Positions 8,171 to 16,365 of a DNA stretch of 64,000 bases are shown here, piece after piece. This DNA comes from MWAR01 sp035388825 (GTDB lineage Bacteria > Muiribacteriota > Ozemobacteria > Ozemobacterales > Ozemobacteraceae): positions 5,067 through 69,066 of the forward strand of contig DAOOQQ010000018.1 of assembly GCA_035388825.1 (NCBI GenBank). The letters run 5' to 3'. Positions within the stretch are counted from its first letter, which is position 1; each line of letters starts with the position of its first letter. The translations under genes and the position numbers were made by a program. The notes beneath the pieces are model-generated. The model saw nothing but the letters and a program-made list of their open reading frames with translations. It did not search any database and was not told the origin of the DNA.

Positions 8171-8997
8171 ACCAGGCGCTGCGCCATCTGACCCCGGCGG
8201 GCTGGCTCTGTCTGGCCGTGATCGCGGTGCTGGGCGTCATCGCCCTCTTCGCCCCGGCGATCGCTCCCCACGACCCGATGGAAACCGACCCGCTGCGCCG
8301 CCTGCAGAGCGCCGAAGGGTATCCGCTCGGCTGCGACCAGCTCGGCCAGTGCGTTTTCTCCCGCCTGGTCCACGGCACGCGGCTGACGCTGATGATCGGC
8401 TTCGCCGCCCGGCTTGCCGCCCTGCTGATCGGCCTGTGCGTCGGCCTGGCCGCCGGCTACTACGGGGGTTGGCTCGACTGGCTGCTGATGCGGGCCGTCG
8501 ACATCTTCCTGGCGTTTCCGAGCTTGCTGCTGGCCATCGCGATCTCGATGGCCCTCGGCCACGGGCTGGCGACCGTCATTCTCGCCATCGCCGTCGTGGG
8601 CTGGGCCGAGACGGCCCGGATCATCCGCGGGGCCACCCTGGAGCTGCGCAGCGCCGAGTTCGTTCTGGCTGCGCGGGCAATGGGCGCCGGGAACGTCCGT
8701 ATCATTCTGACGCATATTCTTCCCAACTGCCTGCCGCTCGTCACAGTGATCTTCGCGATGGGAATGGCGACCGCGATCCTTTCGGAAGCCAGCCTGAGCT
8801 TTTTGGGCCTCGGAGCCGACCCGTCGCTGCCCACGTGGGGCGGCATGGTCTCGATGGGCAAGGATTATCTGCGTATCCAGCCGGGTCTCTCGCTCTGGCC
8901 CGGGCTTTGCATCGCGCTGGTGGTCATCGTCTTCAACGTGCTCGGCGACGAGTTGCGCGACGTGCTCGACCCCGGCCGGAAAGGGAACTGGGCATGA
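8167..8997 (+). CDS. DppC/OppC-like ABC transporter permease
   Basis: 276 residues with the DppC-type N-terminal helix, the segment FAPAIAPHDPMETDPLRRL, a Gly-Cys-Asp-Gln loop (PLGCDQLGQCVFSRLVHG), and the EAA loop SAEFVLAARAMGAGNVRIIL. It is the second half of the peptide importer pore. It overlaps the previous permease by four bases and the following peptidase gene by four bases (ATGA in both cases), so all three are translationally coupled. Confidence 0.92.
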   Translation: MNQALRHLTPAGWLCLAVIAVLGVIALFAPAIAPHDPMETDPLRRLQSAEGYPLGCDQLGQCVFSRLVHGTRLTLMIGFAARLAALLIGLCVGLAAGYYGGWLDWLLMRAVDIFLAFPSLLLAIAISMALGHGLATVILAIAVVGWAETARIIRGATLELRSAEFVLAARAMGAGNVRIILTHILPNCLPLVTVIFAMGMATAILSEASLSFLGLGADPSLPTWGGMVSMGKDYLRIQPGLSLWPGLCIALVVIVFNVLGDELRDVLDPGRKGNWA

Positions 8998-9743
8998 ACG
9001 GGAAACGGCCCCTGGTGGGAATGGCCTACTGCGACACCGCCGTGCGCGACAACGAGATGCGCATGCGCACCTACTGCACCCGCAAGTATTTCTGCGCCCT
9101 CCAGAAGTGCGCCGCCGACGTGATCCTGCTGCCGCCGACGGAAGATGCCGCCGTGTTCGACCGGTATCTCGACCTGGTCGACGGGATCCTGCTGCCCGGC
9201 GGCGAGGATATCGACCCGCGCTGGATGGGCGAAGAGCCGAGCGCGCGGCTGGGCGGGGTGAACCCGCTGCGCGACGCGTTCGAGCTGGAGCTGACCCGCC
9301 GCAGCCGGGACCGCCGGATTCCGGTGCTGGGCATCTGCCGCGGCCTCCAGGTGCTGGTCGTCGCCCTCGGCGGCTCGCTCCACCAGGATATCGCCGGCCT
9401 CACCACGCAGCAGCACAGCCAGCAGGCTCCGCGCTGGGCCACGAGCCACCGCGTCATCCTGGACCCCAACTCGCTCATCCGGGGCTGGGCCGGGAGCGAC
9501 GAAATCTTCACGAACTCGTTCCATCACCAGGTCGCGAACCGGCTTCCCGAGTATCTGAAAGCGACCGGACACACCGCCGACGGCCTGATCGAGGTCGTCG
9601 AAAGCGCCGATCCCGGATGGCTGGGCATCGGCGTCCAGTGGCACCCCGAAGAGACCCTGTCGGGGGATGAGGTGTCGCGGCGCCTCTTCAACGGATTCAT
9701 CTCGGGGCTTGTTTCCGGAAAGAAATCCTCGGCCGCTCTCTGA
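8994..9743 (+). CDS. Class C26 gamma-glutamyl hydrolase (PuuD-like, glutamine amidotransferase fold)
   Basis: 249 residues. The class I glutamine amidotransferase fold is shown by LLPGGEDIDP, the nucleophile elbow GICRGLQVL with catalytic Cys115, and the His-Glu pair in VQWHPEE near residue 222. Relatives hydrolyse gamma-glutamyl-GABA (PuuD) or other gamma-glutamyl compounds in the cytoplasm. The start codon overlaps the permease stop (ATGA). Coupling to a peptide importer suggests the imported peptide carries a gamma-glutamyl bond, for example from peptidoglycan or poly-gamma-glutamate; this is inference from gene order. Confidence 0.85.
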   Translation: MNGKRPLVGMAYCDTAVRDNEMRMRTYCTRKYFCALQKCAADVILLPPTEDAAVFDRYLDLVDGILLPGGEDIDPRWMGEEPSARLGGVNPLRDAFELELTRRSRDRRIPVLGICRGLQVLVVALGGSLHQDIAGLTTQQHSQQAPRWATSHRVILDPNSLIRGWAGSDEIFTNSFHHQVANRLPEYLKATGHTADGLIEVVESADPGWLGIGVQWHPEETLSGDEVSRRLFNGFISGLVSGKKSSAAL

Positions 9744-9778
9744 GCCGGGCCGGCCCGGGCTGCCGATCAGCGCCTGTT

Positions 9779-9980
9779 ATGTGGGTTTTCGTCATGAGAA
9801 CCGATCCGCAGATTTCGCAGATTGCACAGATGAAAAGCAGATTCTTTTGATCAATGGAGGAACCAGGGCACAAGAGAAATCGGGTTTTTCCCGGTGTTCT
9901 TTCCTATCTGCGTTCATCTGCCCTCCATCTGCGGATGCGTCCTCGAATCCGAGGGATCGTTCACCGGAGTGTCTCTGCGA
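9779..9980 (+). repeat. Dispersed inverted-end element, copy 2 (plus orientation)
   Basis: The gap 9744-10089 contains a second copy: left arm 9804-9835, right arm 9904-9936, and the same outer sequences as copy 1 (TATGTGGGTTTTCGTC on the left, GAATCCGAGGGA and then GGAGTGTCTCTG on the right). The core is more diverged, but CCCGGTGTTCTTTCC corresponds to CCAGGCGTTCGTTCC of the other copies. The right end points at the secreted-protein gene 154 bases away. Short frames here give the peptide ICVHLPSICG also produced by copy 1 and are not genes. Confidence 0.85.
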
Positions 9981-10089
9981 TTTTTCTCGAGGGGCGAACG
10001 GGTCGGTGCAACTTTTTCCCTCTTCGGTTTTGTCGAAGAAGTGTCGATATCTCGATCAGGGAAGAGTTTTTTCGCGAAGGAGGCATGAA

Positions 10090-10575
10090 ATGAACCGCAT
10101 GATCGTGTGGACGGCCGTGGTCCTCAGTTGCCTTTCGCTGTGCCTCAACATCGCGTTCGCCAACCGGCCGACGGTGGCCTGGGGCGAGATGCAGCTTTCG
10201 GGCCGCGAGGTGAAGGTGAGCCTGAAGAATGAAGGATCGTCCGACTGGGCGAAGTTTTCCGTGACGGTCAAGGTGTTCGACGGCAAGAAGCTGGTCTCGA
10301 CCGGCATGCTGAGTCAGGCGCGCGGCCTCAAGGCCTCGACGGAGAGCATCCTCCGGTTCGGTCTGAACAAGCCGGTTCCCGCCGGGAAAACCTACCGGAT
10401 CCAGGCTTGGGTCCAGTCGGGCAGCCCCCATCTGGCGAATCACGAGTGGACCGTCTCGATCCCGGCCGGCACCTCGATGCGGAAGTTCCGCTCGGATCGG
10501 GCGTTCGGCATGCTGCCCGAGGTGGACAAGCTCAAAAAGCCGATCGACGTGCGCGCCGAGATGGGCCTCTTCTGA
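10090..10575 (+). CDS. Secreted protein of unknown function
   Basis: 161 residues. An N-terminal signal peptide (MIVWTAVVLSCLSLCLNIAFA, starting near residue 4) leads to a small beta-rich domain of about 130 residues with alternating hydrophobic residues (KVSLKNEGSSDWAKFSVTVK), suggestive of an immunoglobulin-like or CARDB-like fold. No catalytic motif is visible. GGAGG is seven bases before the ATG at 10090. The reading frame is open far upstream through copy 2 of the dispersed element, but that part has no coding character. It ends nine bases before the convergent glycosyltransferase gene. Confidence 0.65.
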   Translation: MNRMIVWTAVVLSCLSLCLNIAFANRPTVAWGEMQLSGREVKVSLKNEGSSDWAKFSVTVKVFDGKKLVSTGMLSQARGLKASTESILRFGLNKPVPAGKTYRIQAWVQSGSPHLANHEWTVSIPAGTSMRKFRSDRAFGMLPEVDKLKKPIDVRAEMGLF

Positions 10576-10584
10576 TCCCCCCGC

Positions 10585-11760
10585 TCACCCGCAGGCCGAG
10601 CGCACCCGTTCGAGAAACCCCCGCAGCTTCGGGCGCAACAGCGTTTTCCGGAACCGGCCGGCCGTCGTGAACAGGTCGGCCGCGAGCCGTCCGAGCCGCG
10701 CCGGGTCCGTCGAGAGATCGTGAAGCAGCCGCGCGAGAGCGGCCGGATCCCCCGGGGGAACGATCGCCGCGTCGGGCAGAATTTCCGGAACGCCGCCGAC
10801 GCGGGTTCCGATGCAGGGCAGCCCGCGGGCCATCGCCTCGAGCATCGCGCGCGGCAATCCCTCGGACCGGGACGGCAGGACGAAGAGGTCCGCCTCATCG
10901 AAGCGGGCGCGAACCTCGCGGGGAGTCGGAAGCGCACCGGCGAACTCGATCCGGCCGGCGACTCCCAGACGTTCGGCCAGCCGCATCAGCCCCGGCCGTT
11001 CAAAGCCGTCACCGATCACGGTGAGCCGGGCGTCAGGGCACAGGCCGTGCTTTGCGAGAATTGATATACTTTTCAGTATTATATCGACGCCCTTCTGACC
11101 ATGATGGAGGGAGCCGGCAAGGATCCAGGAGCGGGCGACCGAGCCGGGCGGAAACCGGCGGGGTGCGCCGGCAAAGGCCTCGTCGTCGAGATCGACATCC
11201 GAGACGCCGAACATGCCGTTCGGGCACGGGTACCTCCGCTGGAGCGCCCCTTCCGTGACATAGGCGGCGGCGGCGGCCCCGCAGCAGTCGAGGCGGGTTT
11301 CGATCCGGGCGATCAGCCTCAGCAGGGGCATGACGGGGGTCGCGTGCACCCCGGGGCCGAACTGCTCCCACGGGTCGGCGATGACCTCGACGGCCCAGGG
11401 GATGCCCCGTCCGGCCAGGTGACGTCGCAAGCAGCTCGCGGGCTGGGCCGGCACCCGCAGGATGACGGGGGTTTTCCGGGGAACCAGCCGGGCATGGACG
11501 CGGCGCAGCTCCTCGCTTCGGGCGAGCATTTCCCAGGGGCCGACGAAATACGGCAGCCCGCGGATTTCGACCCCTTCGCCGTCGGCGCGCGCCGCGCCGT
11601 GCGGGGGTTTGGCGACGTCCCGAAGCCGGGCAGCGACGAGCACCCGGTCGAACACGTCGAGATACCGGGTCCAGTAGCCGTATGCCATCCCCGTCGTGGT
11701 CCAGCAGCGACCATCCGGGGCCCGGTCATACCGGTTCTGGGTCGTGATGATCAGATCCAT
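10585..11760 (-). CDS. Glycosyltransferase family 4 (GT-B fold)
   Basis: 391 residues. The C-terminal half shows the GT4 nucleotide-sugar site: ILAGSLHHGQKGVD, LTVIGDGFER, then PSRSEGLPRAMLEAMARG with the E-x7-E pair, and GGVPEIL. The N-terminal acceptor domain is diverged. It is the last gene of a four-gene minus-strand polysaccharide cluster and overlaps the O-antigen ligase gene by 10 bases. Around 11059-11091 the codons turn AT-rich, with three ATA codons in a stretch coding DIILKSISIL. Sugar donor and acceptor cannot be told. Confidence 0.85.
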   Translation of the reverse strand: MDLIITTQNRYDRAPDGRCWTTTGMAYGYWTRYLDVFDRVLVAARLRDVAKPPHGAARADGEGVEIRGLPYFVGPWEMLARSEELRRVHARLVPRKTPVILRVPAQPASCLRRHLAGRGIPWAVEVIADPWEQFGPGVHATPVMPLLRLIARIETRLDCCGAAAAAYVTEGALQRRYPCPNGMFGVSDVDLDDEAFAGAPRRFPPGSVARSWILAGSLHHGQKGVDIILKSISILAKHGLCPDARLTVIGDGFERPGLMRLAERLGVAGRIEFAGALPTPREVRARFDEADLFVLPSRSEGLPRAMLEAMARGLPCIGTRVGGVPEILPDAAIVPPGDPAALARLLHDLSTDPARLGRLAADLFTTAGRFRKTLLRPKLRGFLERVRSACG

Positions 11761-12998
11761 GGCCGCTCCTCCGCATCGCCGGCCGGTGTTTTCGGCCAGG
11801 CGAGGGCAAGAGCCAGGACGAGCCAGACGAAGCGGTTCCGGAGAAGGTTGTGGAACAGGCCGAGCAGATACAGCCCGGCCACGGCCCCGAGCAGGGCGGC
11901 GGCGCGGCGCCGTTCATCGGCCCCCCGGGCCCGAAGGCCACGGATGACCGGGAGGAGCGCCGCCAGAAGGACGGCATGGGCCGTCAGGAAGCCGCCGATC
12001 CCCGTTTCCACGAGCAGGTTCAGCGGGGTGTTGTGCAGCTCCTCCCCGTGGATGGCTCGGAAGCAGCCCGGGCCGATGCCGATGAGCAGATCGTCAAGAT
12101 GCGTGAGCGCGCGATCGAGTTGGCGTTCCCGGGGCAGATCCTGCGCAAGGGCGGGAACGCCGGACAAGCCGAACGATCGCTGGAAGGAGAGTTCGTCGGC
12201 AAGCAGCAGGCCGATCGCGCCGAAGGCCGTCAGGGCCAGAGCCAGTCTGAGCCATCCCGGCAGGACGGGTTTCATCTCGGCATCGGACCGCAGTTCGCTC
12301 CAGACAACCTGGCCGATGGCGACGAGCATGCAGCTCCGGGCCCCGACGCCCGAAACAGCTATGATAAATAATATATTATACATCATTCGCTTTGCAGATC
12401 CCATCCCGGGCCAGATGACGGCAAACGGGTGGGCGGCGATCAGATAGGCGCCGAGCAGGATCGGGAAGCGGAACGGGAGATAGAGGCGAAACGAGAACAC
12501 CCCGCCCGTCCACGCGTCCCAGCCGACCCAATGGGAGGCCAGTCCGGCGACGCAGAACAGCAGCACGGGCAGGAAGAGGAGGTTGAACCGGTGCACCGCC
12601 GCGTTCCAGGCATCAGGCGAGGGAATGACGCGAGAGATCATCCAGGCTCCGAGGGCCAGCCAGGCGATCGAGACGAGCTCGAACGCGACGGCGCCGGGCT
12701 GACCGGTCACAAGCGAGCCGAGCAGACAGAAGCCGCCAAACGCCAGGGCGGCGGCCGGGAACGAGCCCGTATCGCGCGGTTCCGGGAGCCGGTGGGAGGG
12801 CCGTTGTATATGAGCGGCAATTCCCGCAGCAAGGCCAAAGGCCAGGCAGAGATCCGAGGGAACGAGATACGTGAAGAGCGGGATTCCGAGTGGCAGCAGG
12901 AGCAGATACCCCCCAAGCCAGCCGGGGAGGCCTGTTTCCGGACGACTCACCCCATCGGAGAGCGTTTCCCGGGCCGGCCGTTCAAACGCTGCCGGCAT
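11751..12998 (-). CDS. O-antigen ligase/polymerase-like membrane protein (Wzy/WaaL type)
   Basis: 415 residues with about ten to twelve membrane helices and one larger extracytoplasmic loop (about residues 270-320) that ends GPGCFRAIHGEELHNTPLNLLVETGIGG. The HNTPLNLLVETG motif is the conserved histidine region of the O-antigen ligase (Wzy_C) family, which joins or polymerises polyprenyl-linked glycans outside the membrane. It overlaps its upstream and downstream neighbours by 17 and 10 bases. The start at 12998 is not supported by a clear ribosome site; a GTG 15 codons later is possible. An AT-rich codon island lies at 12360-12392. Confidence 0.8.
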   Translation of the reverse strand: MPAAFERPARETLSDGVSRPETGLPGWLGGYLLLLPLGIPLFTYLVPSDLCLAFGLAAGIAAHIQRPSHRLPEPRDTGSFPAAALAFGGFCLLGSLVTGQPGAVAFELVSIAWLALGAWMISRVIPSPDAWNAAVHRFNLLFLPVLLFCVAGLASHWVGWDAWTGGVFSFRLYLPFRFPILLGAYLIAAHPFAVIWPGMGSAKRMMYNILFIIAVSGVGARSCMLVAIGQVVWSELRSDAEMKPVLPGWLRLALALTAFGAIGLLLADELSFQRSFGLSGVPALAQDLPRERQLDRALTHLDDLLIGIGPGCFRAIHGEELHNTPLNLLVETGIGGFLTAHAVLLAALLPVIRGLRARGADERRRAAALLGAVAGLYLLGLFHNLLRNRFVWLVLALALAWPKTPAGDAEERPWI

Positions 12999-13923
12999 CT
13001 TGCGGCCGGGGCCGGGCGGCTTCGGCTTCGAGCAGCATCACACCGGCCAGGCAAAGGAACAGCCAGCCGATCGGCAGAAGCAGGGCGATCACACCGCCGC
13101 CGGGCTGGATAAGCCGGGGCGGAGAGGCCGGATCGGTGAGCAGGAGGGGTTCGCGGGGTGTCGGATCAAGGCTCCCGACTTCGCTCGCCGTGAGCTCTTT
13201 CCAGGCGCGGAGGGCCATCGTCTCCTGAAGCAGCACCGAATCGACCGTGAGCCTGCCGATCAGGCCGAAGACGGAGGCGGAAGCCAGTCCGGAGAACGCA
13301 TCAGCCTCAGGGGAAGGCGATGCTGCGGCAGCCTGGGATGCCGGCACGAGCAGGCGCGGGAGATCGGCCGTTCCGAAGAGGTTCTGGAGGGCCTGGCGGC
13401 GGCGGGTCAGAATCTCGAGGCCCGAGGCGGTGAAAAAGAGGCGTTTCTCGTATTCCCGGGCGGAAAGCAGGCGCAGATGCGCGAGGATGCGGGCGGTGAA
13501 GGCTTGCAGAAACGGCCGGATCCGCTCCGGGGTGCCGAGATGGAACCGGATCTCGGCCATGCCGGCGTTCGTCATCCGATACGACAACCCCGGCCTGATC
13601 GTTGTTTCGAGAAGGCGGAGCACCTCCTGGCGGGGTTCGCTCGTCTGCCAGCCGCCCTGGGTCATCACCTCGATCATGAGCGCGTCGTCGTTCACCAGGC
13701 GGTCCCACAGCTTCGGGAAACCGACGAGCGGCTCGCCGGCAGCCTCGCCGAGCGTGATCACGTCGGTGGCCTCGTAGCCACGCGGGGGAAAACGCCAGAA
13801 CCACCATTCGAGGCTCAGAGCGCAAACGATGCAGAAGATCACCCAGAGCGGGTGACGGGCACAGGCGGCAGCCCATTGCGCCGGCACGGAGCGTTCGTCG
13901 GGCATGCGTTCCCGTTCGTTCAT
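12982..13923 (-). CDS. Wzz/GumC-like polysaccharide chain-length or co-polymerase protein
   Basis: 313 residues. One membrane helix near the N-terminus (about 25-43), a large extracytoplasmic mostly helical middle part, and a second helix near the C-terminus (about 275-298) give the classical two-helix topology of Wzz chain-length regulators. Motif similarity is weak, so the call rests on topology and on the position between a UbiA-type enzyme and an O-antigen polymerase-like protein. The ATG at 13923 overlaps the upstream stop codon (TGATG). There is no tyrosine-kinase domain. Confidence 0.6.
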   Translation of the reverse strand: MNERERMPDERSVPAQWAAACARHPLWVIFCIVCALSLEWWFWRFPPRGYEATDVITLGEAAGEPLVGFPKLWDRLVNDDALMIEVMTQGGWQTSEPRQEVLRLLETTIRPGLSYRMTNAGMAEIRFHLGTPERIRPFLQAFTARILAHLRLLSAREYEKRLFFTASGLEILTRRRQALQNLFGTADLPRLLVPASQAAAASPSPEADAFSGLASASVFGLIGRLTVDSVLLQETMALRAWKELTASEVGSLDPTPREPLLLTDPASPPRLIQPGGGVIALLLPIGWLFLCLAGVMLLEAEAARPRPQDAGSV

Positions 13924-14843
13924 CAGTGGCCGGAAAGGCTGATCAGGCCTTTGGAATGGATGATGAGAGCTACCGCCGCCGCCCAGATCAGGATCGTGAT
14001 CTGGAGGGGATGATCCGCGAGGAGGAGCTCGGAGGGGTTGTCGCCGAGTTTGCGCAGATGAATCAGATACAGATAGCGGAAAATGCCGTAGACGACGACG
14101 GGCACGGTGAGAACGAGGCCGTCGGTGCCGAATTTGGCGACGGTTTCGGTGCTCACGGTGTAGAGGGCGTAGCTGACGACGGTCGTCGCCGAGACGATCG
14201 CGATCATCTGGTCGATAAACCCGGGCGTGTAGTCTGCAAGCGAAACGCGGTGCAGATCTGCCCCCTCGCTCAGCAGCATAATCTCCTGGCGTCGTTTGGC
14301 CAGCGCCAGAAACAGCGCCAGCATCAGGGTGCAGAGCAGCAGCCAGTGCGACATGTAAATCCCCGGCTCGATCGGCCGCAGCACGCCGACGCCGGCCTGG
14401 GCCCGCAGCACGAAGCCAATCGCGATGCACAGGACGTCGAGCAGGACGAGTTGTTTGAGCTTGAGGCTGTAGGCGAGATTCAGCAGGAAATAGGCGACCG
14501 CCGACACGGCGAACAGGTTCGAAATCGCCGCAGCACAGCCGATCGTCGTCACCAGCAGCAGGAAAATCGCCAGGCGCGCCTGTCCCACCGTGACCAGGCC
14601 TGCCGGAATCGGTCTCAGACGCTTTTCCGGGTGCCGCCGGTCACGCTCGACGTCGACCAGATCGTTGATCAGATACACCGCCCCCGAAAGCAGGCAGAAG
14701 AGGAAGAAGCCCACCGTGGCCCAGAGCCAGGCCGCCGGCTGGAAGAGAAGCCCTTTTTCGGAAAACAGCAGCCCGGCGAAGAGGATGAGATTCTTCGTCC
14801 ATTGCCGGGGCCGCATGCATTTGATCAGGTTCAGGATCGGCAT
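13923..14843 (-). CDS. UbiA-family prenyltransferase, decaprenyl-phosphate phosphoribosyltransferase-like
   Basis: 306 residues from the ATG at 14843, with nine predicted membrane helices. The first aspartate-rich motif NDLVDVERDRRHPEKRLRPI closely matches decaprenyl-phosphate 5-phosphoribose synthases (the actinobacterial Rv3806c type), and the N-terminal MRPRQWTKN is also typical. Such enzymes attach phosphoribose to a polyprenyl phosphate, giving a lipid-linked pentose donor for cell-surface glycans. It starts a four-gene polysaccharide cluster. The start is chosen because an extended -10 promoter ends eight bases upstream and there is no Shine-Dalgarno sequence; longer forms from 14873 or 14888 would begin inside the promoter. 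Confidence 0.82.
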   Translation of the reverse strand: MPILNLIKCMRPRQWTKNLILFAGLLFSEKGLLFQPAAWLWATVGFFLFCLLSGAVYLINDLVDVERDRRHPEKRLRPIPAGLVTVGQARLAIFLLLVTTIGCAAAISNLFAVSAVAYFLLNLAYSLKLKQLVLLDVLCIAIGFVLRAQAGVGVLRPIEPGIYMSHWLLLCTLMLALFLALAKRRQEIMLLSEGADLHRVSLADYTPGFIDQMIAIVSATTVVSYALYTVSTETVAKFGTDGLVLTVPVVVYGIFRYLYLIHLRKLGDNPSELLLADHPLQITILIWAAAVALIIHSKGLISLSGH

Positions 14844-14851
14844 ACGGGGGC

Positions 14852-14880
14852 ATTCTACCAGCCGCCTTTCCATTTGACCA
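14852..14880 (-). promoter_or_regulatory. Extended -10 promoter of the polysaccharide cluster, probably leaderless
   Basis: Minus strand: TGGTCA, 17 bases, then TAGAAT preceded by TGG (extended -10). Eight bases separate the -10 from the ATG at 14843, so transcription would begin at or next to the start codon. Confidence 0.5.
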
Positions 14881-14904
14881 GATTGCATCGTCGACGAACC
14901 ACCG

Positions 14905-15056
14905 GCTCATCCGCAGATGGAGGGCAGATGACCGCAAGTGAAAAAACAGAGCGGAACGAACGCCTGGGACCGCCAAATTTCCTGCATATGCCGAAAACTC
15001 CCGGTTGGAGTGGCTCAGGATTTCATCTGCGCCATCTGTCTCATCTGCGGATCGGT
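14905..15056 (-). repeat. Dispersed inverted-end element, copy 3 (minus orientation)
   Basis: The gap between the divergent genes at 14843 and 15140 (296 bases) holds the third copy, inverted relative to the others. Arms are 14909-14943 and 15021-15052; the core shares CCAGGCGTTCGTTCC with copy 1 when read on the minus strand. The conserved AGAACCGATC outside the left arm is present (reverse complement after 15050). The right end again points at a start codon, here the UbiA-type gene 66 bases away. Confidence 0.85.
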
Positions 15057-15123
15057 TCTTGTGCTTTTCTTTCTCGGTCGTGATGGCTTGCCGCGCATCG
15101 AGGATGCCGGAGGAAACGGGTTG

Positions 15124-15132
15124 TGGTACACT
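15124..15132 (+). promoter_or_regulatory. Extended -10 element of the B12/radical-SAM-like gene
   Basis: TGG directly followed by TACACT; no convincing -35. Seven bases later is an in-frame GTG (15140), the same geometry as the other leaderless candidates in this window. Confidence 0.35.
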
Positions 15133-15139
15133 GGGCCCG

Positions 15140-16351
15140 GTGACGGCTCCCATCGGTGCCGCGCCGGCGGGAATACTCTCAATGAAAGCGGCTCCGGCTT
15201 CTGGCCGACGGCACCGCATCATGTCAGACTCCTCGATACTGTTGATTCACACGACATCCCGGGCATCGCTTCGATGCGGCGTGCTTGCCCGCGGAGCCGG
15301 CCATCCGGCTCCCCTCGGCCTTTCGTGCCTGGCAGCCGCCTTTCCCGGCCGGTGTCTTCTTCTCGACCTCCAGGACCGGCTCCCCGAGAAAGGAGATATC
15401 CCTTCATCGGGCGCGATCCCGTTCGCGGCCGTGATCGTCGCGGCGGCAGCCGGCTGGCAGCCGGTGGATGCGGCGATGATGCGCACCCGGCTCGCACAGC
15501 TCCTTCCCGAATCCCGATTGATCCTGGGCGGGCCCCGTGCCGCCCAGATCGGCTCCGACTGGGATGCGACGCTCCACGGCACGGGCCGGGTCGCCTGCGA
15601 GTGGCTTCTCAAGGATCCGAAGGGCATCGACGGCACCGTCGACACGCTCGAGGCGGATCTGAGAAGCCCCCTCGGGGTCCCCGGGGCTCCCCTTGCCGAG
15701 CAGGCGGGGTATGCAGCCTCCGCCGAAAAATCCGGTTCCCAGCCGACGATCTCGGTTCACCAACCCTGGCTCGGGCTGCTCGATCGCCTCGCCGAGCCAG
15801 CCGGCACCCCCTCACGCGGCGATTTGACGGATCTGGTCATCTGGCTCCGCCGGTCAGGATTCGGCGGTATCGCGTTCGAAACACCCCGCTTATCCGCACA
15901 ACGGGCTCAGCAGCTCGTCGAGATCGCGGGCGAGCAGGGCATGACTATTTCGCTCCGGTTCGACCGTGCCACCGATGCAACAGCGGCGCGACTCACCCAT
16001 TCACCCCCTCTCCAGCGCGTCTGGCTCAACCCCACCCTCGACGGTCCGGACGGCCCGGACGCATTCGTTCCACCTGCCGCCCAACTGCGCTCCAACGGCA
16101 TTTCCATCGGCATCCGTCTCCCGGTCGATCTTCTTCCGGATGCCGCGCTCCCGTTGCTGATCGAGGCGGACGAGATCTCGATCGACCACCCCGCCGCCTG
16201 GCAGCCGGGCCTGCTCCGGCACCACCTCGTCGAGTTCTACTGGCGACGCGGCCGACTGTGGAAAAGCCTCTGGCGGCTGCGCAGCGCTCACGATCTCGTC
16301 CGGTGGCTGCGTGGAATGTACGGTATTCTCGATGCGGCGCTGACCCGCTGA
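15140..16351 (+). CDS. B12-binding/radical-SAM-like protein without the cluster-binding cysteines
   Basis: 403 residues from the GTG at 15140 (376 from the ATG at 15221). The first part resembles the Rossmann-like cobalamin-binding domain found ahead of radical SAM barrels (ILLIHTTSRASLRC at the start, PLGLSCLAAAFPG, then SRLILGGPRAAQIGSDW). A TIM-barrel-like part follows (DLTDLVIWLRRSGFGGIAFE, then EQGMTISLRFDRA), and the tail LVEFYWRRGRLWKSLWRL resembles radical SAM C-termini. The CX3CX2C motif for the iron-sulfur cluster is absent, and no cobalamin-ligating DXHXXG is seen. It may be a catalytically dead paralogue with a scaffold role, or the resemblance may be only structural. It is followed 14 bases later by aroQ. 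Confidence 0.5.
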   Translation: MTAPIGAAPAGILSMKAAPASGRRHRIMSDSSILLIHTTSRASLRCGVLARGAGHPAPLGLSCLAAAFPGRCLLLDLQDRLPEKGDIPSSGAIPFAAVIVAAAAGWQPVDAAMMRTRLAQLLPESRLILGGPRAAQIGSDWDATLHGTGRVACEWLLKDPKGIDGTVDTLEADLRSPLGVPGAPLAEQAGYAASAEKSGSQPTISVHQPWLGLLDRLAEPAGTPSRGDLTDLVIWLRRSGFGGIAFETPRLSAQRAQQLVEIAGEQGMTISLRFDRATDATAARLTHSPPLQRVWLNPTLDGPDGPDAFVPPAAQLRSNGISIGIRLPVDLLPDAALPLLIEADEISIDHPAAWQPGLLRHHLVEFYWRRGRLWKSLWRLRSAHDLVRWLRGMYGILDAALTR

Positions 16352-16365
16352 TCAAGGAGATGAGC

